NCBI GenBank assembly: GCA_012295275.1
Contig: CM022677.1
Location: 14,921,943 to 14,985,942 of the forward strand
DNA: 64,000 bases
Direction: 5' to 3'
From: Chrysomallon squamiferum
Lineage: Eukaryota; Mollusca; Gastropoda; Neomphalida; Peltospiridae
In this document: positions 32,982-45,571 of the stretch, piece by piece
Position numbering within the stretch: the stretch's first letter is position 1
How the letters are laid out: each line of letters begins with the position of its first letter
Notes under the pieces: model-generated
Databases searched by the model: none
The model's input: the letters and a program-made list of their open reading frames with translations, nothing else
Told to the model about the DNA's origin: nothing
Translations under genes and position numbers: made by a program

Positions 32982-33481
32982 TTAATCAAAGTGTGACGTA
33001 TTTGTGACTGCGTGTGTGTATGAGTAAAGAATGATGCAATTCATCACAAATATTTTCTATGTAAAAGGAAAAGGTATTCTAAACATATAACAACATTTTT
33101 ATTTATACACTTAAAAAGGTTTGCTTGTTTACAATAATGTGTATTTGTGTATACAAATGCATACATTTCGTTTACAGAATGTATTAACAAAGACAAAATG
33201 TATGTAGGTTTGTATGTTTCAACAGAATGTATGTAAGTGTATACAGGAATGTATGTTTACGAATTACTGTTGTTGTTATTATTATTATATTGTTATTATC
33301 GTTGTCGTATTCGTTCTAGCTTAATGTTAGTTTATACACGCTTTTCAGTCATGTTTGTATTTCTCTATGTATCATTTCATTTATACAATAATACATTCAT
33401 TAAATAATATATCTTTAGATTTTATATTTTAATAAGATATACGAAATAGTAAAACAAATAATAATAATAAAAAAGAAATAA

Positions 33482-33534
<53 letters not shown>

Positions 33535-33800
33535 TTCTTCACAATACAAAGTAACACTGGTGCAATAAACACAAAATTAAGAAATCACATTTTCCATTTA
33601 TCCAGTTTTTATTCATCAGCCCTTGAAACAGAGAATAAATCAATCATCAGGAAGTCAAAATATATCGATTTACCTGATGATCCATTTGAATAGTAGTGAG
33701 GTTTACTGTATGACAATAAAGTTAGATTAATAATAAAAAGTTAGTATAAAACAGACTTCGAGTACGAAACAGAGAACACAACAATATCAAACAAAAAGAA

Positions 33801-33864
<64 letters not shown>

Positions 33865-34195
33865 GAACAAAACAAAAAAGTAACTGTTAACGTGGATTTT
33901 AGAAAACACTTCCTTCAAGCGACAAATTTTGCATCAGTGGAGATTAATACTAAAAATGTTAGTGTAAGAACAGATTTCACATAACTCAGGAATAATTTGA
34001 AAAATAAATCGCACTAACAAAAAGAACATTTAGATATAGGGATAAAGTACAAATACAACATATAGCGATGTAAAGAAAAATACAAATAATGCAAACAATC
34101 AAAAAACAATTTGTTAGGAAACACTGGGGGTTTAAAAAAATAATAAATTAATAATAACAATAAAAAAAACAATAGGAAATAATAGGAAATAATAA

Positions 34196-34244
<49 letters not shown>

Positions 34245-34425
34245 TAATATATTATGAAACACTTGTAATATAAAACAAATAACAACAACAACAACACAAA
34301 AAAAAAAAAATGAGAAAGTAATAAAAGAAACTCTGGTTTGAGACCCTGTTAACATAGGTTTAAAAAAAACACTTCCTAGCAGAAACAAATTTTGCATGAA
34401 AATATCGATCGAGTTACTAGTGAGA
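31781..34425. other. Non-coding spacer with AAG, GA and TAA tracts
   Basis: It contains (AAG)n at 31896-31986, (GA)n at 32888-32977, and (TAA)n at 33483-33528, 33800-33862 and 34195-34242. The 33530-33720 block (CAAAGTAACACTGGTGCAATA onwards) recurs at 44330-44520, so it is part of the duplicated unit. 34326-34425 matches 18460-18560 downstream of copy B. The poly-Arg frame at 31.7-32.0 kb is a GA/AAG artefact. Confidence 0.75.
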
Positions 34426-34695
34426 TTCTTTTCAATACAAATTTTCCAGAACAAAATAAACAGATCAGCTGCTTTCAGAAACGTTGTCGTTGTTGTCGGA
34501 ATCGTCGTGGACGTTATCAAATATTTCGGATTTCCTAGTCGGAATTAGATTGTTAGTCGAGGCAGTATGTCTGCACAGACTGGGGACTGGTAAAGCTGAC
34601 GTAGCAGTATCAAGCGATGTCGTAGTTTGACCGTCAGATTGGTTAAGATAGCTGACTATAAGGTTCTGATGTTGTTGATGTTGCAGGGATTCTGT

Positions 34696-35314
34696 CTATG
34701 GTGTTGTAGTCTTCATATAATTGAGGTGGATGTAGGAGTCAGATAGTCGTCTTTTTTTTGTGCTTGTGGTGTCGTAGGCGCTGTCTTTGTCGAAACCAAG
34801 CTGGCTGTAGACATGAGACGTAGTTGTTACCTTTTCCTTATCGTAGGTGTCATAGTCACCGTTGTCGTCCTCAGCAAGGTTGTTGTAGATGTTAGATGTA
34901 CGAGTTGTTGTATTTGTTGTGTCTATGTTGTTGTAGTCTCCGTCATGGCTGCCTGAGAGATGATTGTCCACTTCAGACGTTGTAGTAGTAGCTGTCTTGA
35001 TATCCGCTGAGTCGTAGTCTCCAGTAGATCTGTTATTGGGAAGAGCTTTAACATCTGCGATGTCGTAGTCGTTATCATTTCTGTTTTCCACGTTGACAGT
35101 AACTCCGTTTGGGACGTTGTAGTGAACACTGTGGTTTCCTTGATTTTCTGATTCAGATTTATGTTCTGCCGACGTCGATGTCGTTGTTACATCAAAACTC
35201 GAATTTGTGTGACTAGGTTGTAAATGTTCAGCAGAGCTGATTTCATTGTTTCTTTTGTTAAAATTAATTCTTGACTCTGGTAACTTCTGAGTTTTAAAAC
35301 AAAATCGACGTGTT
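34696..35314 (-). CDS. Copy D exon 10: cytoplasmic tyrosine-repeat tail (early stop)
   Basis: It reads RTRRFCFKTQKLPESRINF onwards with NDYDIAD, GDYDSAD, GDYNNID, SNIYNNL, GDYDTYD, SHVYSQL, SAYDTTS and SDSYIHL, then MKTTTP and TAG at 34696. Homology to the remaining C terminus continues out of frame to about 34440. Confidence 0.8.
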
Positions 35315-35509
35315 CTGAAAAATGAAGACATTATTTAAATTTAAACTGTGAAATCCTAAGTTAGTTTTATTATACGAGTTTCTGTCGTGACGACTCTGAT
35401 AATTCAAAGGAAAAACTATTTTACATTTCAAATTAAACTGACGTTAACTAAGAAGAATAACAGTGAAATGTGTAGATTTTCTTTTAATTTTTTTGTAAAC
35501 AATTCTCAC

Positions 35510-35585
35510 CGTTTAGTCCAAACTACGATAACAACAATGACAAACAACACCACTACAGCAACAGCGATACCACCACCAACATATG
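35510..35585 (-). CDS. Copy D exon 9: transmembrane segment
   Basis: 76 nt. It encodes AYVGGGIAVAVVVLFVIV then VIVVWTKR. It is intact, although upstream lesions would prevent its translation. Confidence 0.88.
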
Positions 35586-35995
35586 CTGAAAATAATTACA
35601 CAATAACATTGAATTAAATCTAAGAACAATTATCTATGTAAACGTTTTTTTTTATTTATTTATTTATTTAGTTATTTAGTTAGTTGGTTATTTTTTGTCA
35701 CTTAGTATCGAAATAGTCTGTGTAAATTATTTTTTCATTTTTCACATGAAATTTGCTAAGTCAAAAGAAAAAAGAGATAAATACAAAGGATACTGACATA
35801 TATATATTTAAATAAAGTTAATAAGATTAGCAGAATAAATCTAGTAAATAAACAAAAAGCTAGTAAAATAAAGTTAGTAAATTAAAAACAAGGGAAATAA
35901 TTCATGTAAATTAAATAAGCCATCTAGCATAGACAAACAGGTATAAAAAGAAAGAAAACAAACTATTAAAACAAAATAGTAAAATTAAAACTAAC

Positions 35996-36360
35996 CTGGC
36001 TTTTTTTATGGATGTTGTATGTGAGCGGATTGTTTTGTTGGAATTATCGCCCCTGATCTTGTTGGTTCAGAAGTACTAGAAAATGATGGATGTTGTATGT
36101 CAGCGGATTGTTTTGTTGGAATTATCGCCCCTGATCTTGTTGGTTCAGAAGTACTAGAAAATGATGGATGTTGTATGTCAGCGGATTGTTTTGTTGGAAT
36201 TATCGCCCCTGATCTTGCTGGTTCAGAAGTACTAGAAAATGATGGTTTGGAGAAAAGGATGGAAGTTGACAATTTTGGCGTAGTAGCTGGGTTTTTTGGG
36301 GGTTCTGGTTCGCAGTTGTTGTCACTGATGTGGACGTTGATATTGGTGCAGTTACATTAT
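35996..36360 (-). CDS. Copy D exon 8: stalk with three 78-bp repeats, frameshift and stop
   Basis: 365 nt between TTTACAG and CCAG|GTTAG. It begins NVTAPISTSTSVTTT in phase 1. After the homopolymer the sense frame is EPEPPKNPATTPKLSTS, then three copies of a 26-residue unit (PSFSSTSEPTRSGAIIPTKQ plus SADIQH). The 78-bp repeats are nearly identical at DNA level. The last unit ends HIQHP-TAA. Length not divisible by three supports a one-base loss. Confidence 0.8.
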
Positions 36361-36437
36361 CTGTAAATATATCAAAGATTATCTCGAAAAGCCATTAGAT
36401 TTTTTTCATAAAAACTTTTTAAAGACATCTTTTAGCC

Positions 36438-36448
36438 TTATTATTATA

Positions 36449-36520
<72 letters not shown>

Positions 36521-36522
36521 TT
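36438..36522. repeat. (TTA)n microsatellite
   Basis: About 27 TTA units in the copy D intron between CTLD and stalk exons. Confidence 0.95.
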
Positions 36523-36653
36523 AAATTATAGACAGATGATGCTGAAATGGAAAAATATGTTAATTATGACATGCATAATACATACCTACATATATACATA
36601 ACAAGATTTGAAAAAATGCACACACGTATTTATTACTGGTAGTTTATACTCAC

Positions 36654-36800
36654 ATTTCTGACAAAGAGTCTGAAGTTTTGTGTGTGGAGAGTAATAATAA
36701 TAATCATTTAATTCATCATCTGTACTCTGAACAAACCAAACTAAACTTCTAAGAAACTTCCTTTTGTCAGAAAAATGTTTCAAGTACCACAGCTCATTTC
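36654..36800 (-). CDS. Copy D exon 7: second half of CTLD
   Basis: 147 nt, phase 1-1. It encodes NELWYLKHFSDKRKFLRS, LVWFVQSTDDELND and TLCQK. Confidence 0.82.
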
Positions 36801-36997
36801 CTGAACAATAAGCAAATAAATGAATAGAATTAAACAAAGCTGGAATATATATATATATATAGATGTATTATGTAAACAAATACATAAATACACTAGATAG
36901 ATAGATACAAAATATTTGAGTATGCAAATGAAATAAAATGGAATAAAAAAAAAAGTAAAATAAAATAAATAAATAAGTCTAAAGATTCTAAAGATAC

Positions 36998-37237
36998 CGT
37001 TAATCGACCTCCATTTAACTTCTCTGTGAAGTGCAATCCAGTATGATCGATTCTGTCTTTCTGGTTTTGCTAAAAGTATTTTCATAGCTGAGAGTGTATT
37101 GTCCGTTAGCTTAGATAAATCGATCCGATAATCCGCATTATTCCATGTCATCTTGTTCTTTAGTGAAATACATATCACAGATGTGCAAAGTGAACTTTCG
37201 ATCCACCATTGAAGAAGTGATGTTAATGCGTTCATCT
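36998..37237 (-). CDS. Copy D exon 6: first half of CTLD
   Basis: 240 nt, phase 1-1. It encodes SSLCTSVICISLKNKMTW, IDLSKLTDNTLS, RSYWIALHREV and WRSIN. It is longer than in B and intact. Confidence 0.82.
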
Positions 37238-37575
37238 CTGAGAGAGACAGTAAAAAATAAGTAAATAATAAAAATAAAAATAAAATAAAGTTTAAAAAAT
37301 ACGAAAATAAATAAATAAATAATTAGAAAAATTCAACAAGAACAAAAAAAAAAAATAATAATAAGAAAAAAAAAACGAAAAAAAAAATAAAATAAAATAA
37401 AATAAATATATAAATAAATAAATAAGAAAGAACAAAGCCAACATGTATTGTAAACTGTAACTGATCATTTATTTATTTAATCACTTCATTACTTACTACT
37501 TACTCCTACTCTTGGTACTACTACTATTACTAATACTACTTCTACCTTTACTTTTGATACTTCAACTAATTTTCC

Positions 37576-37609
<34 letters not shown>

Positions 37610-37689
37610 CATTCATTCATTCATTCATTACTTTAATTATAGCCATTGTAACTAAAAATACTGACACATCTATTTTAAAATAAAATGAC

Positions 37690-37824
37690 CTGTATACACT
37701 ACGTATGCTCTGTAGCTGTCACAGTTTTGAAAACCAATTGTAAAACTGTCAGAATTGAACTTGACGTAGCCGCAGCGCTTGATTCCGTCAGCGCTGTCGT
37801 CGATTTGAACTGAAGACGGAAGAT
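37690..37824 (-). CDS. Copy D exon 5: CGYV Cys module
   Basis: 135 nt, open. It encodes DLPSSVQIDDSADGIKRCGY then VKFNSDSFTIGFQNCDSY. Confidence 0.82.
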
Positions 37825-38086
37825 CTGTAATGAAGTAATTTATATATTATTATAATTATCACTATATCGATGCATCTTAAATCATTGACTGATTCATTCA
37901 TTCATTTTTCGTCCTTTCGACCATTGGTTCATTCATTCATTCATTCGCTCGTACTTTTATACATTCATATATTCGTTTGTTTATTCATTCAAAATCACAA
38001 ACTTAAAACTTCATCTACTGACCATAGTACAAATTCAAAAAAGATAAAAAAAAGAAAAAAATATATATTACAGTTATTAGTGTCAC

Positions 38087-38216
38087 CTATTCTATAAACA
38101 GAAATTGTATTTCTTCCTCCGCAGTATTCTTCATATGTCCCTGCACATCGAACTCGTTTTGTAGTTGACTTCACAGGACTTGCTGTGTCAGAGATTTTAC
38201 AGTAACACTGCTTTCC
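38087..38216 (-). CDS. Copy D exon 4: second half of WSC domain
   Basis: 130 nt, open. It encodes GKQCYCKISDTA, RVRCAGTYEEYCGG and ISVYRI. Confidence 0.88.
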
Positions 38217-38722
38217 CTACAAAATATAAAATAAATAGCAATAATAACAAAACATAACCAGGAAAAATGTGCAAATAAAATTATAGTAATATAAACACAA
38301 GAACAACAACAACAAAAACAACAACAACAATAATATCAATAATAATAAAAAGAAGAAGAAGAAGGATAGTGGTAGTAGTAATGGTAGAAGTGGCAATAGT
38401 AGAAGAAGAAGATGATGATGAAGTGGATGCCGCAGTGACAGTTTAATAGTAGAAGTGCACCTCTCTGTGTGTCCAGTTTGTTCGTGTGTGATTCAGGTAA
38501 CATAAGACAAGTATATATTTAACACTTTTTGTTTTAAATTCAGTCTTTATGAAGAGAAGAATTTACTAACATGTAAATATAAAACAAGTATACATTTAAC
38601 ACTTTTTGTTTTAAATTCAGTGTTTATGAAGACAAGAATTTACTAACGTAAATCTAAAACAAGTATATATTTAACACTTTTAGTTTTAAATTCAGTCTTT
38701 ATGAAGAGAAGAATTTACCAAC

Positions 38723-38859
38723 CTGTAAACCAATTTTTCCATTGCTCGGTTTACATTGCTGGAAGCATTTAAAAGCATCATTGTCTTGTATTGTGTATTT
38801 ACTACTCAAACTCCCAACATCGATATCTCCAACGTACTGGAATAATTTTTCATTGGAAT
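38723..38859 (-). CDS. Copy D exon 3: first half of WSC domain
   Basis: 137 nt, open. It encodes NEKLFQYVGDIDVG and FKCFQQCKPSNGKIGLQ, nearly identical to copy B. Confidence 0.85.
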
Positions 38860-39029
38860 CTGAAAACAATAACAACAACAAAAACTGTGCTATAATTGTT
38901 ATTAATGATTCTGTTCTTACTGTTGATGACGTAGACAATGATCAAAGTATAAAGTAAAATTTTGATAAAACATTAAACATTTATTTATTTTGTAAACGGC
39001 TATGAGATTAATAATAACAGAATACTCAC

Positions 39030-39254
39030 CAGTCCACATCCAAGGTGTAAACGTCTCTAAACCTCCTACCCAATAGTTTGTGTCTTTTTCCATCAAGGAA
39101 TCAAGTTTGTCGTAGTCTAAACCAGAATGACGAACAACGAGTCTGCCTCCTGCCTCCTCACAGCCAGAATACGCTGCCTCCCACCAAGTTTGTTTTTTAT
39201 CCAGTGTAAAATATTCTTCTAACATTTCTTCTTGTTTTCTGTCAGACCACGGAC
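39030..39254 (-). CDS. Copy D exon 2: half C-type lectin-like domain
   Basis: 225 nt, open. Key segments are QTWWEAAYSGCEEAGGRL, NYWVGGLE and PWMWTG. The first Cys of B (VACSGC) is Tyr here, so one disulfide partner differs. Confidence 0.85.
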
Positions 39255-40141
39255 CTGAGTTTATTTATTAAAATTTATCTTAATTATTTATATTGATATA
39301 TGTTGTACAAATTTATAAATATATATTTTTTTTATGTTATGGTTTGCTGAAGTCAATTTATGTTATATTATAGTATTAATATTACAAATTATTTTTGTTG
39401 CATTATGTTGATACCATTTATAAATACTGACCTTTTTATGTCATTGCGTGTTTTAGTCAAATGTTGTAATATTGTAATAAGTAATATTGCTATGTTATTA
39501 TTTTAGTTATATTACATTACGTTATATTTTGTTATTTTATATAACACGTTATAATTACATTATATTAAGCTATTTTATGCACTTTTGCGTTTATAGTAAG
39601 GAGTTTATTTTTAAAAGATACTGTTAAAACATGCTAGTTTATATTATTAATAAATGTTTTACCGTATGTTAAGACATGTTATCTTAAGTTGAAACTCTAA
39701 ATTAAATTGTATTATCTTTTTGTTGTTACACTATGCAGTTATTTCATATTAATCACTATCATTGTTGCTGTTTGTTTATGTCGTTTGTTTATTGTTGTTC
39801 TTGATGTTGTTACTGATATTATTATTGTTGTTGTCGTTCGTGTTGTTACTGTTCTTATTGTCGATGTTGTTATTGTTTTCCTGTTATTATTAAATATGAT
39901 ACGAGCATTTCATGTTAAAAATCAAACAAACATACATTAGACACGATTTTTAGAAAAGTTCTGATTTTTAACCTTAAAATATAATCAGAATATACAAGAA
40001 ATGACAATTCTAAAATCCTTGTTATTCACTAAGTATCACTTCAATTAAGTTTAAAATTTTAAATTATGCCCCTTGCCTTATACATTTTTGAAAAGACTTG
40101 AAAAACAAATTAAAATTAATTTAAATAAATAAAAAACTTAC

Positions 40142-40208
40142 TTAGTCTTTCTGCACCTGCTGTCTGATTGTAGATCGTTAATATAATCACTGCTGTTACT
40201 AAATTCAT
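40142..40208 (-). CDS. Copy D exon 1: signal peptide
   Basis: ATG at 40208. It encodes MNLVTAVIILTIYNQTAGAE then RL. The donor CTAA|GTAAGT leaves phase 1. Confidence 0.85.
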
Positions 40209-40260
40209 TATTTCTTTCTGTTTTCTCCTTTTTACTATCATTTACGAAACTTCATATGCA

Positions 40261-40290
40261 ACACAATATAAAAACGTGTTTTGCTAAAAT
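40261..40290 (-). promoter_or_regulatory. Conserved core-promoter block of copy D
   Basis: The minus strand reads TTTTAGCAAAACACG then TTTTTATATTGTGTT, matching the blocks upstream of B and F. Confidence 0.5.
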
Positions 40291-40509
40291 CAAGCAGGAA
40301 GTAGATATTAACTGAAAGAGGAAAACAGGTCACGAGTGTGCTGAAGGTAAAACTTGTCAGCTGAAAGGTTCAGCCCAGACAGCTAGCAGCCTCACAATAA
40401 AAGTTCATCAGTGAATGGGTACTTAGGTTACAGAATACACTGTTTGTCATTTTGTGTTGGTATAATTACAAGTGACACGTCGCTTTTACTAATGTAAGTT
40501 GTATGAACT

Positions 40510-40790
40510 ACATAAATACATACAAACATACATTCAAATATAAGGCATACATACACAAATACATAAATACATACATGCATGTAAGCATCCATAGAAGCAT
40601 GCATACATACATACATAGATACATACAATCAAATATATATACGTAACGCATACATACATAACGTATATATACACAATATATGAATCCATACATGCATAAA
40701 TGCATACACAACTCCATGCATGTATGCATATACAAATAAATACATACATATATGTATACATACACACATCCAGACACACCCATGTACAAA
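40510..40790. repeat. (TACA)n-type microsatellite upstream of copy D
   Basis: Degenerate TACA/CATA tetranucleotides, equivalent to 24429-24720. Confidence 0.9.
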
Positions 40791-40959
40791 CACACAGAAA
40801 AATAAATACATGCTCGATTTATTTTCATACAACATCTGTTCCCAATTCATTTTCACATATTCTGAACTTAGTTTCATTAGAAACATACATAATTTGAACT
40901 TCTTTTCAGAAACACAATTTTCATAACATATTTTCATATTTACGGCTATTCCAAGCTCA

Positions 40960-41340
40960 TTTTCACATAAACACCTATTTCCATCTTATTCTTAGATATA
41001 TATATACCTATTTCCTACTTATTTTCATATAAACAGCTATTCCCATTTTATTTTTATAAACACTTATTCACAGCTTATTTTCATGTAGACGTATTTACAA
41101 CTTATTTTCATGTAGACGTATTCAGAGCTTATTTTCATGTAGACGTATTTACATCTTATTTTCATGTAGACGTATTCTCAGCTTATTTTCATGTTGACGT
41201 ATTCTCAGCTTATTTTCATTTAGAGATGTTAACAACTTATTTTCATCCAGATGTATTCACAGCTTATTTTCATGTTAACGTACTCTCAGCTTATTTTCAT
41301 GTAGAGCATTCACAGCTTAATTTCACATACACGTGCATTT
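40960..41340. repeat. 27-bp minisatellite
   Basis: About 13 units of CTTATTTTCATGTAGACGTA plus TTCACAG-type tail, head to tail. It ends in the duplicated upstream block that starts at about 41,380. Confidence 0.85.
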
Positions 41341-41379
41341 CCATCCTCTTTTCATAAACACGTGTTTCCAGCTAATTTT

Positions 41380-42799
41380 CAGGCTGACCACGTAAGATTA
41401 CAAAGAGAACAGACAATATTAGATTCAAAACCAGTGTCTACTTCAGTTCTTTGCAAAGCTGATAAATGCAAGAAATTTTGTATAAAACCCCACAAAACTA
41501 AAAAAAAAAAAACACCTTTTCACCTGTCATATTTGTTTAAAACCAATTAAATTTGTAAATTTCAAGCACTTGTGTATTGTTGGTTGGTTACAAACATATC
41601 ATTTTATCACTAATATACAATGTTTGAAGATGTGTGCAAAATAAATAATGGAAACCACTTGTTTTCTTACATAATGATTTTGAAACATAAAAATCTGGGT
41701 GGGGTATTACCTGGGACAGAGATTACACAAGTAGTATATCTCAGTTTTATAACACTCAGTCATACAGAGAATGTTAATACTAATTAAACAAACAGCTATA
41801 ATTAATTTAGATCATCTTCACAGTTCGCTACGTTCTACCTGTAATGTAGTTAATGTATCTTTAAAATTCTTTGTCGTACAGGTAAATAAAAATAATATTC
41901 ATTAAATTCATTCAGTTTAAAATTCTGCTTGTCTGTTCTGTGATTTTCATTTGAAGATTGTTTATAACAAAATAATGTTGCTTATGTTGTTTATATGTAT
42001 TTATGTCAGTCACATACATAGTGCAGAATTACTTGTTTCACTTTGTTAAACTAGAAACTTTGAAGTTGACGAATGTCAGGTCTCCCAGGTAGTAATGAAA
42101 TAACAACGTGTTTTGTCACATTTTTGTACTCATCACGTTTTATTACTAAATGTCATTAGAAACTTGTCTTTAGTATTAAAACTGATGTTTTAAAACTGAT
42201 TTTGAACTTTTATTTTTGGTTTTTTTGGGTTTTTATCTATTTATTTAGTTATATCCTGTGTGACATTATCTTTAAATCTCCTTGATTTTAGACACAAAAT
42301 GTGTTTGTATTCAAATTATAGGTAAATGTAAATTAGTCCACACGTTTCATATTAGTTTAATTGCAAAAAAGGTGTACTTCAAATTCACAGGTTGTCACAA
42401 ATAAAAATAAATTTTCCAGTTTAGGTTTACACTGTATATTTTATTTATTTTATTTAAGTTTAAATTAGGATGTGCTGTCTCTAGTGAAACATACAGTTTA
42501 ACAGTTAGCATGTGTGTAACTGATTTGTCAAACAAGTGATTTAACAGAGAATATAAGTGCTGACTGATTTTACTGGAATCATTAGAATATCAGAGCAGTC
42601 TTAAAATAGCGCAGAAATCGACAAATAGCGGAGAAAACACACACACACAGTTACATAATATGATTGTCACCTACGTCATAATAATATCTTGTGTGTTAAT
42701 GTCACATTTTATCTTTCTTGTTCTTTCTTTTTCCCTCCCATACTCATTAATATCACTAATACATTGTCATTGTTACCGTCATCATCATCATCATCATTT

Positions 42800-42864
<65 letters not shown>

Positions 42865-45415
42865 TTAATTTTTATTATTTTCTTAATTTAGAATTAAATA
42901 TATATTATCTGTGAGAAATATCTGACTGATAATATTGGTTTGAGATTCAAGTTACTCTATTAGTTAAAGTTTGTTGTTTGTTTGTTGTAACCAATTAACT
43001 GATATCTCGGGATCTTGTTACTGATGGACCCAGTCTGTGAAGTCTCAGAAGTAATCATGCCAGTATGGTGAAACATCAAGAACAATTGTCTCACAAAAAC
43101 AGCAGAAATAAAATTATTACATTAAACTAAGTTTCACAGTTGTATTTCTCTCGTTTAGAGAGCTCCTCACTCTCCGAAACTCTCTTCATTGAATGGAATT
43201 TGTTAGTGCATCTTCAAATGGAACTGAATTTATTTTGTGTAAAAAGAAAAAACAAAAGATGTAAATCTGGGTTCTTGAAAATCAACGTTAAAAATGTTCA
43301 AATGTTGACTGAAATGTCGAACACTCGACCCCCCTCCCCGCATCATTTGCCATTCTTTTGACAAGTACTCTTCACGTTTATCTTTTGGGAAGTAAATTAA
43401 CTTTGAATTAATTAATTTCTCTGTTGCGGTAGAAATGTAAAACAAAAACAAACTGCTATCACAGTTGTCTTCTCTTGGTGTTAAATCAGTGACGTCTTTT
43501 TTCAACAGCACATTTCTAGAACCTGTGTTCTAATGTTTAGCAATGTCTGAACACCTGTTCTTGTATAAAATCATTCAACTAGAAACGCAAATGCAAATTT
43601 GTTTCTGACTAACACTATGAATATAACGTAAGAAATTTCTATTTAATTCAAAATTTATTTAAATGTGAAATCACAAATAATATACATCTAGAAAGACATG
43701 GCTGTGTTTTTTGTCACTGTGAGAGTATGTGAGTGTGTATGTGTGTGTGAGTGTGTGTGTGTTTGTGAATGTGTGCGAATGTGTGTGTGTGTGAATGCGT
43801 GTGTGTGAATGTGTGTGAATGCGTGTGTGTGAATGTGTATGTGTGTGTGTCAGTGTGTGTTTGTGCAGTGATGTCTGAAACCTTTTTGTTTTTGTCCAAT
43901 TTTAAAACGGGCTTCAAGGGTCGTGACGTAACACGTGTTAAGCAAACAAAACAAACATGACGTGTCTCAGTTGTGTGGTTTCTTTGAGCTTCAATCTCAA
44001 AGTTGTTTTAGAAGAAAAACATTTCCTATTTACAGTGATGTATTTTGGAAAGGGGTCTAATTGGAAAATAGTTAAGACACTTAACACAAACTTTAAATAC
44101 GTGTTTTCTACTACTTCAGCGTGACAAAGCTTTTTCTCTACAAACAGATGAAGTTAAAATATTTAATTTGTGTTTGATGGAGGTTGTTTATATGAAGAAA
44201 ACTCGTAGACAAAAACTCGTGAACGTAACAAGTAATGTATGAACGATGTTAGTGATACTAGTTCGTAGAATCATAACAAAATGGCCGCTGTTCCAAAGTC
44301 CTTTGAGTTGAAATTAAAACTTTTTCTTCACACTACAAAGTAACACTCGTGCAATAAACACAAAGATAAGACTTCAGATTTAACAGTTATCCATTTTTTT
44401 TATTCAAATAGGACTTGAAACAGAGAGCAAATCAAGAGTTCGAAAGTCAAAATATATAGATATGCCGAATGATCTATTTGAATAGTAGCGAGGTTTACTG
44501 TATAACAATAAAGTTAGTCAATAGTAAAAATGTTAGTATAAAACAGAAAATGCTAAATCAATATGACTAATTATTAAAATAAAATATTAGAATAACCTTC
44601 AGTATATAATATAATATAAAGTAATGTAATATAAATATAGTTTTTAGTTCTTATATATTTATAATCAAACACATAGGAACATACCCATACATAAGTACAT
44701 ACATACACAGATATATACATACATACATAGACACACATACATATATATATACATCATAAATATACAGATAGTCTTCAGGTATTTTATATAATATTTGTAA
44801 TAAATTTGTGCATGGGAGAACTGTAATAAGTCACAGTCTCGAAGTTAGGATTTCGGAATTTCGAATAACCTATCATTAAACTGTTCTAATAATAATAATA
44901 ATAAAAAAAAAATCAGTAAAAAAGAAGAAAAAAACAGAAGAAAAAAAAAATAAAAAAAATCAGAAAAAAAATCAGATAAAAAAAAAAAATAACAGAAGAA
45001 TAATTTTATAGAAAATAATAATAAAAAGAAGGGAAAAAAAGAACCGAAAGATAAAAAAAAAAAAAAAAAGAAGAAAAAGAGGTGATTCGAGGATTTCTTC
45101 AACAGTCAAAATTTACATCAGTGCAGATTAATACTTAAAAATGTTAGTGTAAGAACAGATTTCACATATCACAGAAATAAGGTAAAAATAAATCGCACAG
45201 ACGAAAAGTTCATTTAGATATTAGGATGGAATACAAATACAAAATACAAATGTAAAACTAATAATACAAATAATGCGAACCAAAATCGCGGTATTAACTA
45301 TTAACTTAGTGTTTGAAACAACAACAACATGAGAATAAATAAATACTATAATAACACAAAATTAAATTAAATATTAAAAACTAAAAAGGGTATGAAGCAC
45401 TGTTAATACGGGTTA

Positions 45416-45483
<68 letters not shown>

Positions 45484-45570
45484 GATGGATAAAATAAAAA
45501 AGTAAACAAACGGTGGTATGAGACACTATTAACAGGATTTCATAGCAGACAACAAATTTTGTAATAAAAT
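41380..45570. other. Duplicated flank and spacer between copies D and E
   Basis: 41380-42150 is the shared upstream block. 42585-42680 and 43000-43420 match 51860-51960 and 52240-52640 upstream of E. It contains (TTA)n at 42785-42865, (TG)n at 43728-43870, A-rich homopolymers at 44900-45080 and (TAA)n at 45417-45482. No gene is supported. Confidence 0.7.
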
Positions 45571-45571
45571 A

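Larger units (their letters stand above)
34440..40208 (-). pseudogene. Copy D: WSC/C-type-lectin receptor, intact ectodomain, broken stalk and tail
   Basis: Exons in order: 40208-40142, 39254-39030, 38859-38723, 38216-38087, 37824-37690, 37237-36998, 36800-36654, 36360-35996, 35585-35510, 35314-34696. Exons 1-7 are open, with canonical splice sites and chained phases, so signal peptide, half-CTLD, WSC, CGYV module and full CTLD are all intact. The stalk exon is 365 nt instead of a multiple of three: the reading frame shifts near the C5/A6 run at about 36293-36303. Even in the repeat frame a TAA (36006-36008) replaces the TCA seen in paralogues. The predicted product is therefore a secreted lectin lacking its membrane anchor. 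The tail carries the same frameshift as copy B, with C-terminal relics in another frame down to about 34440. Confidence 0.78.
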
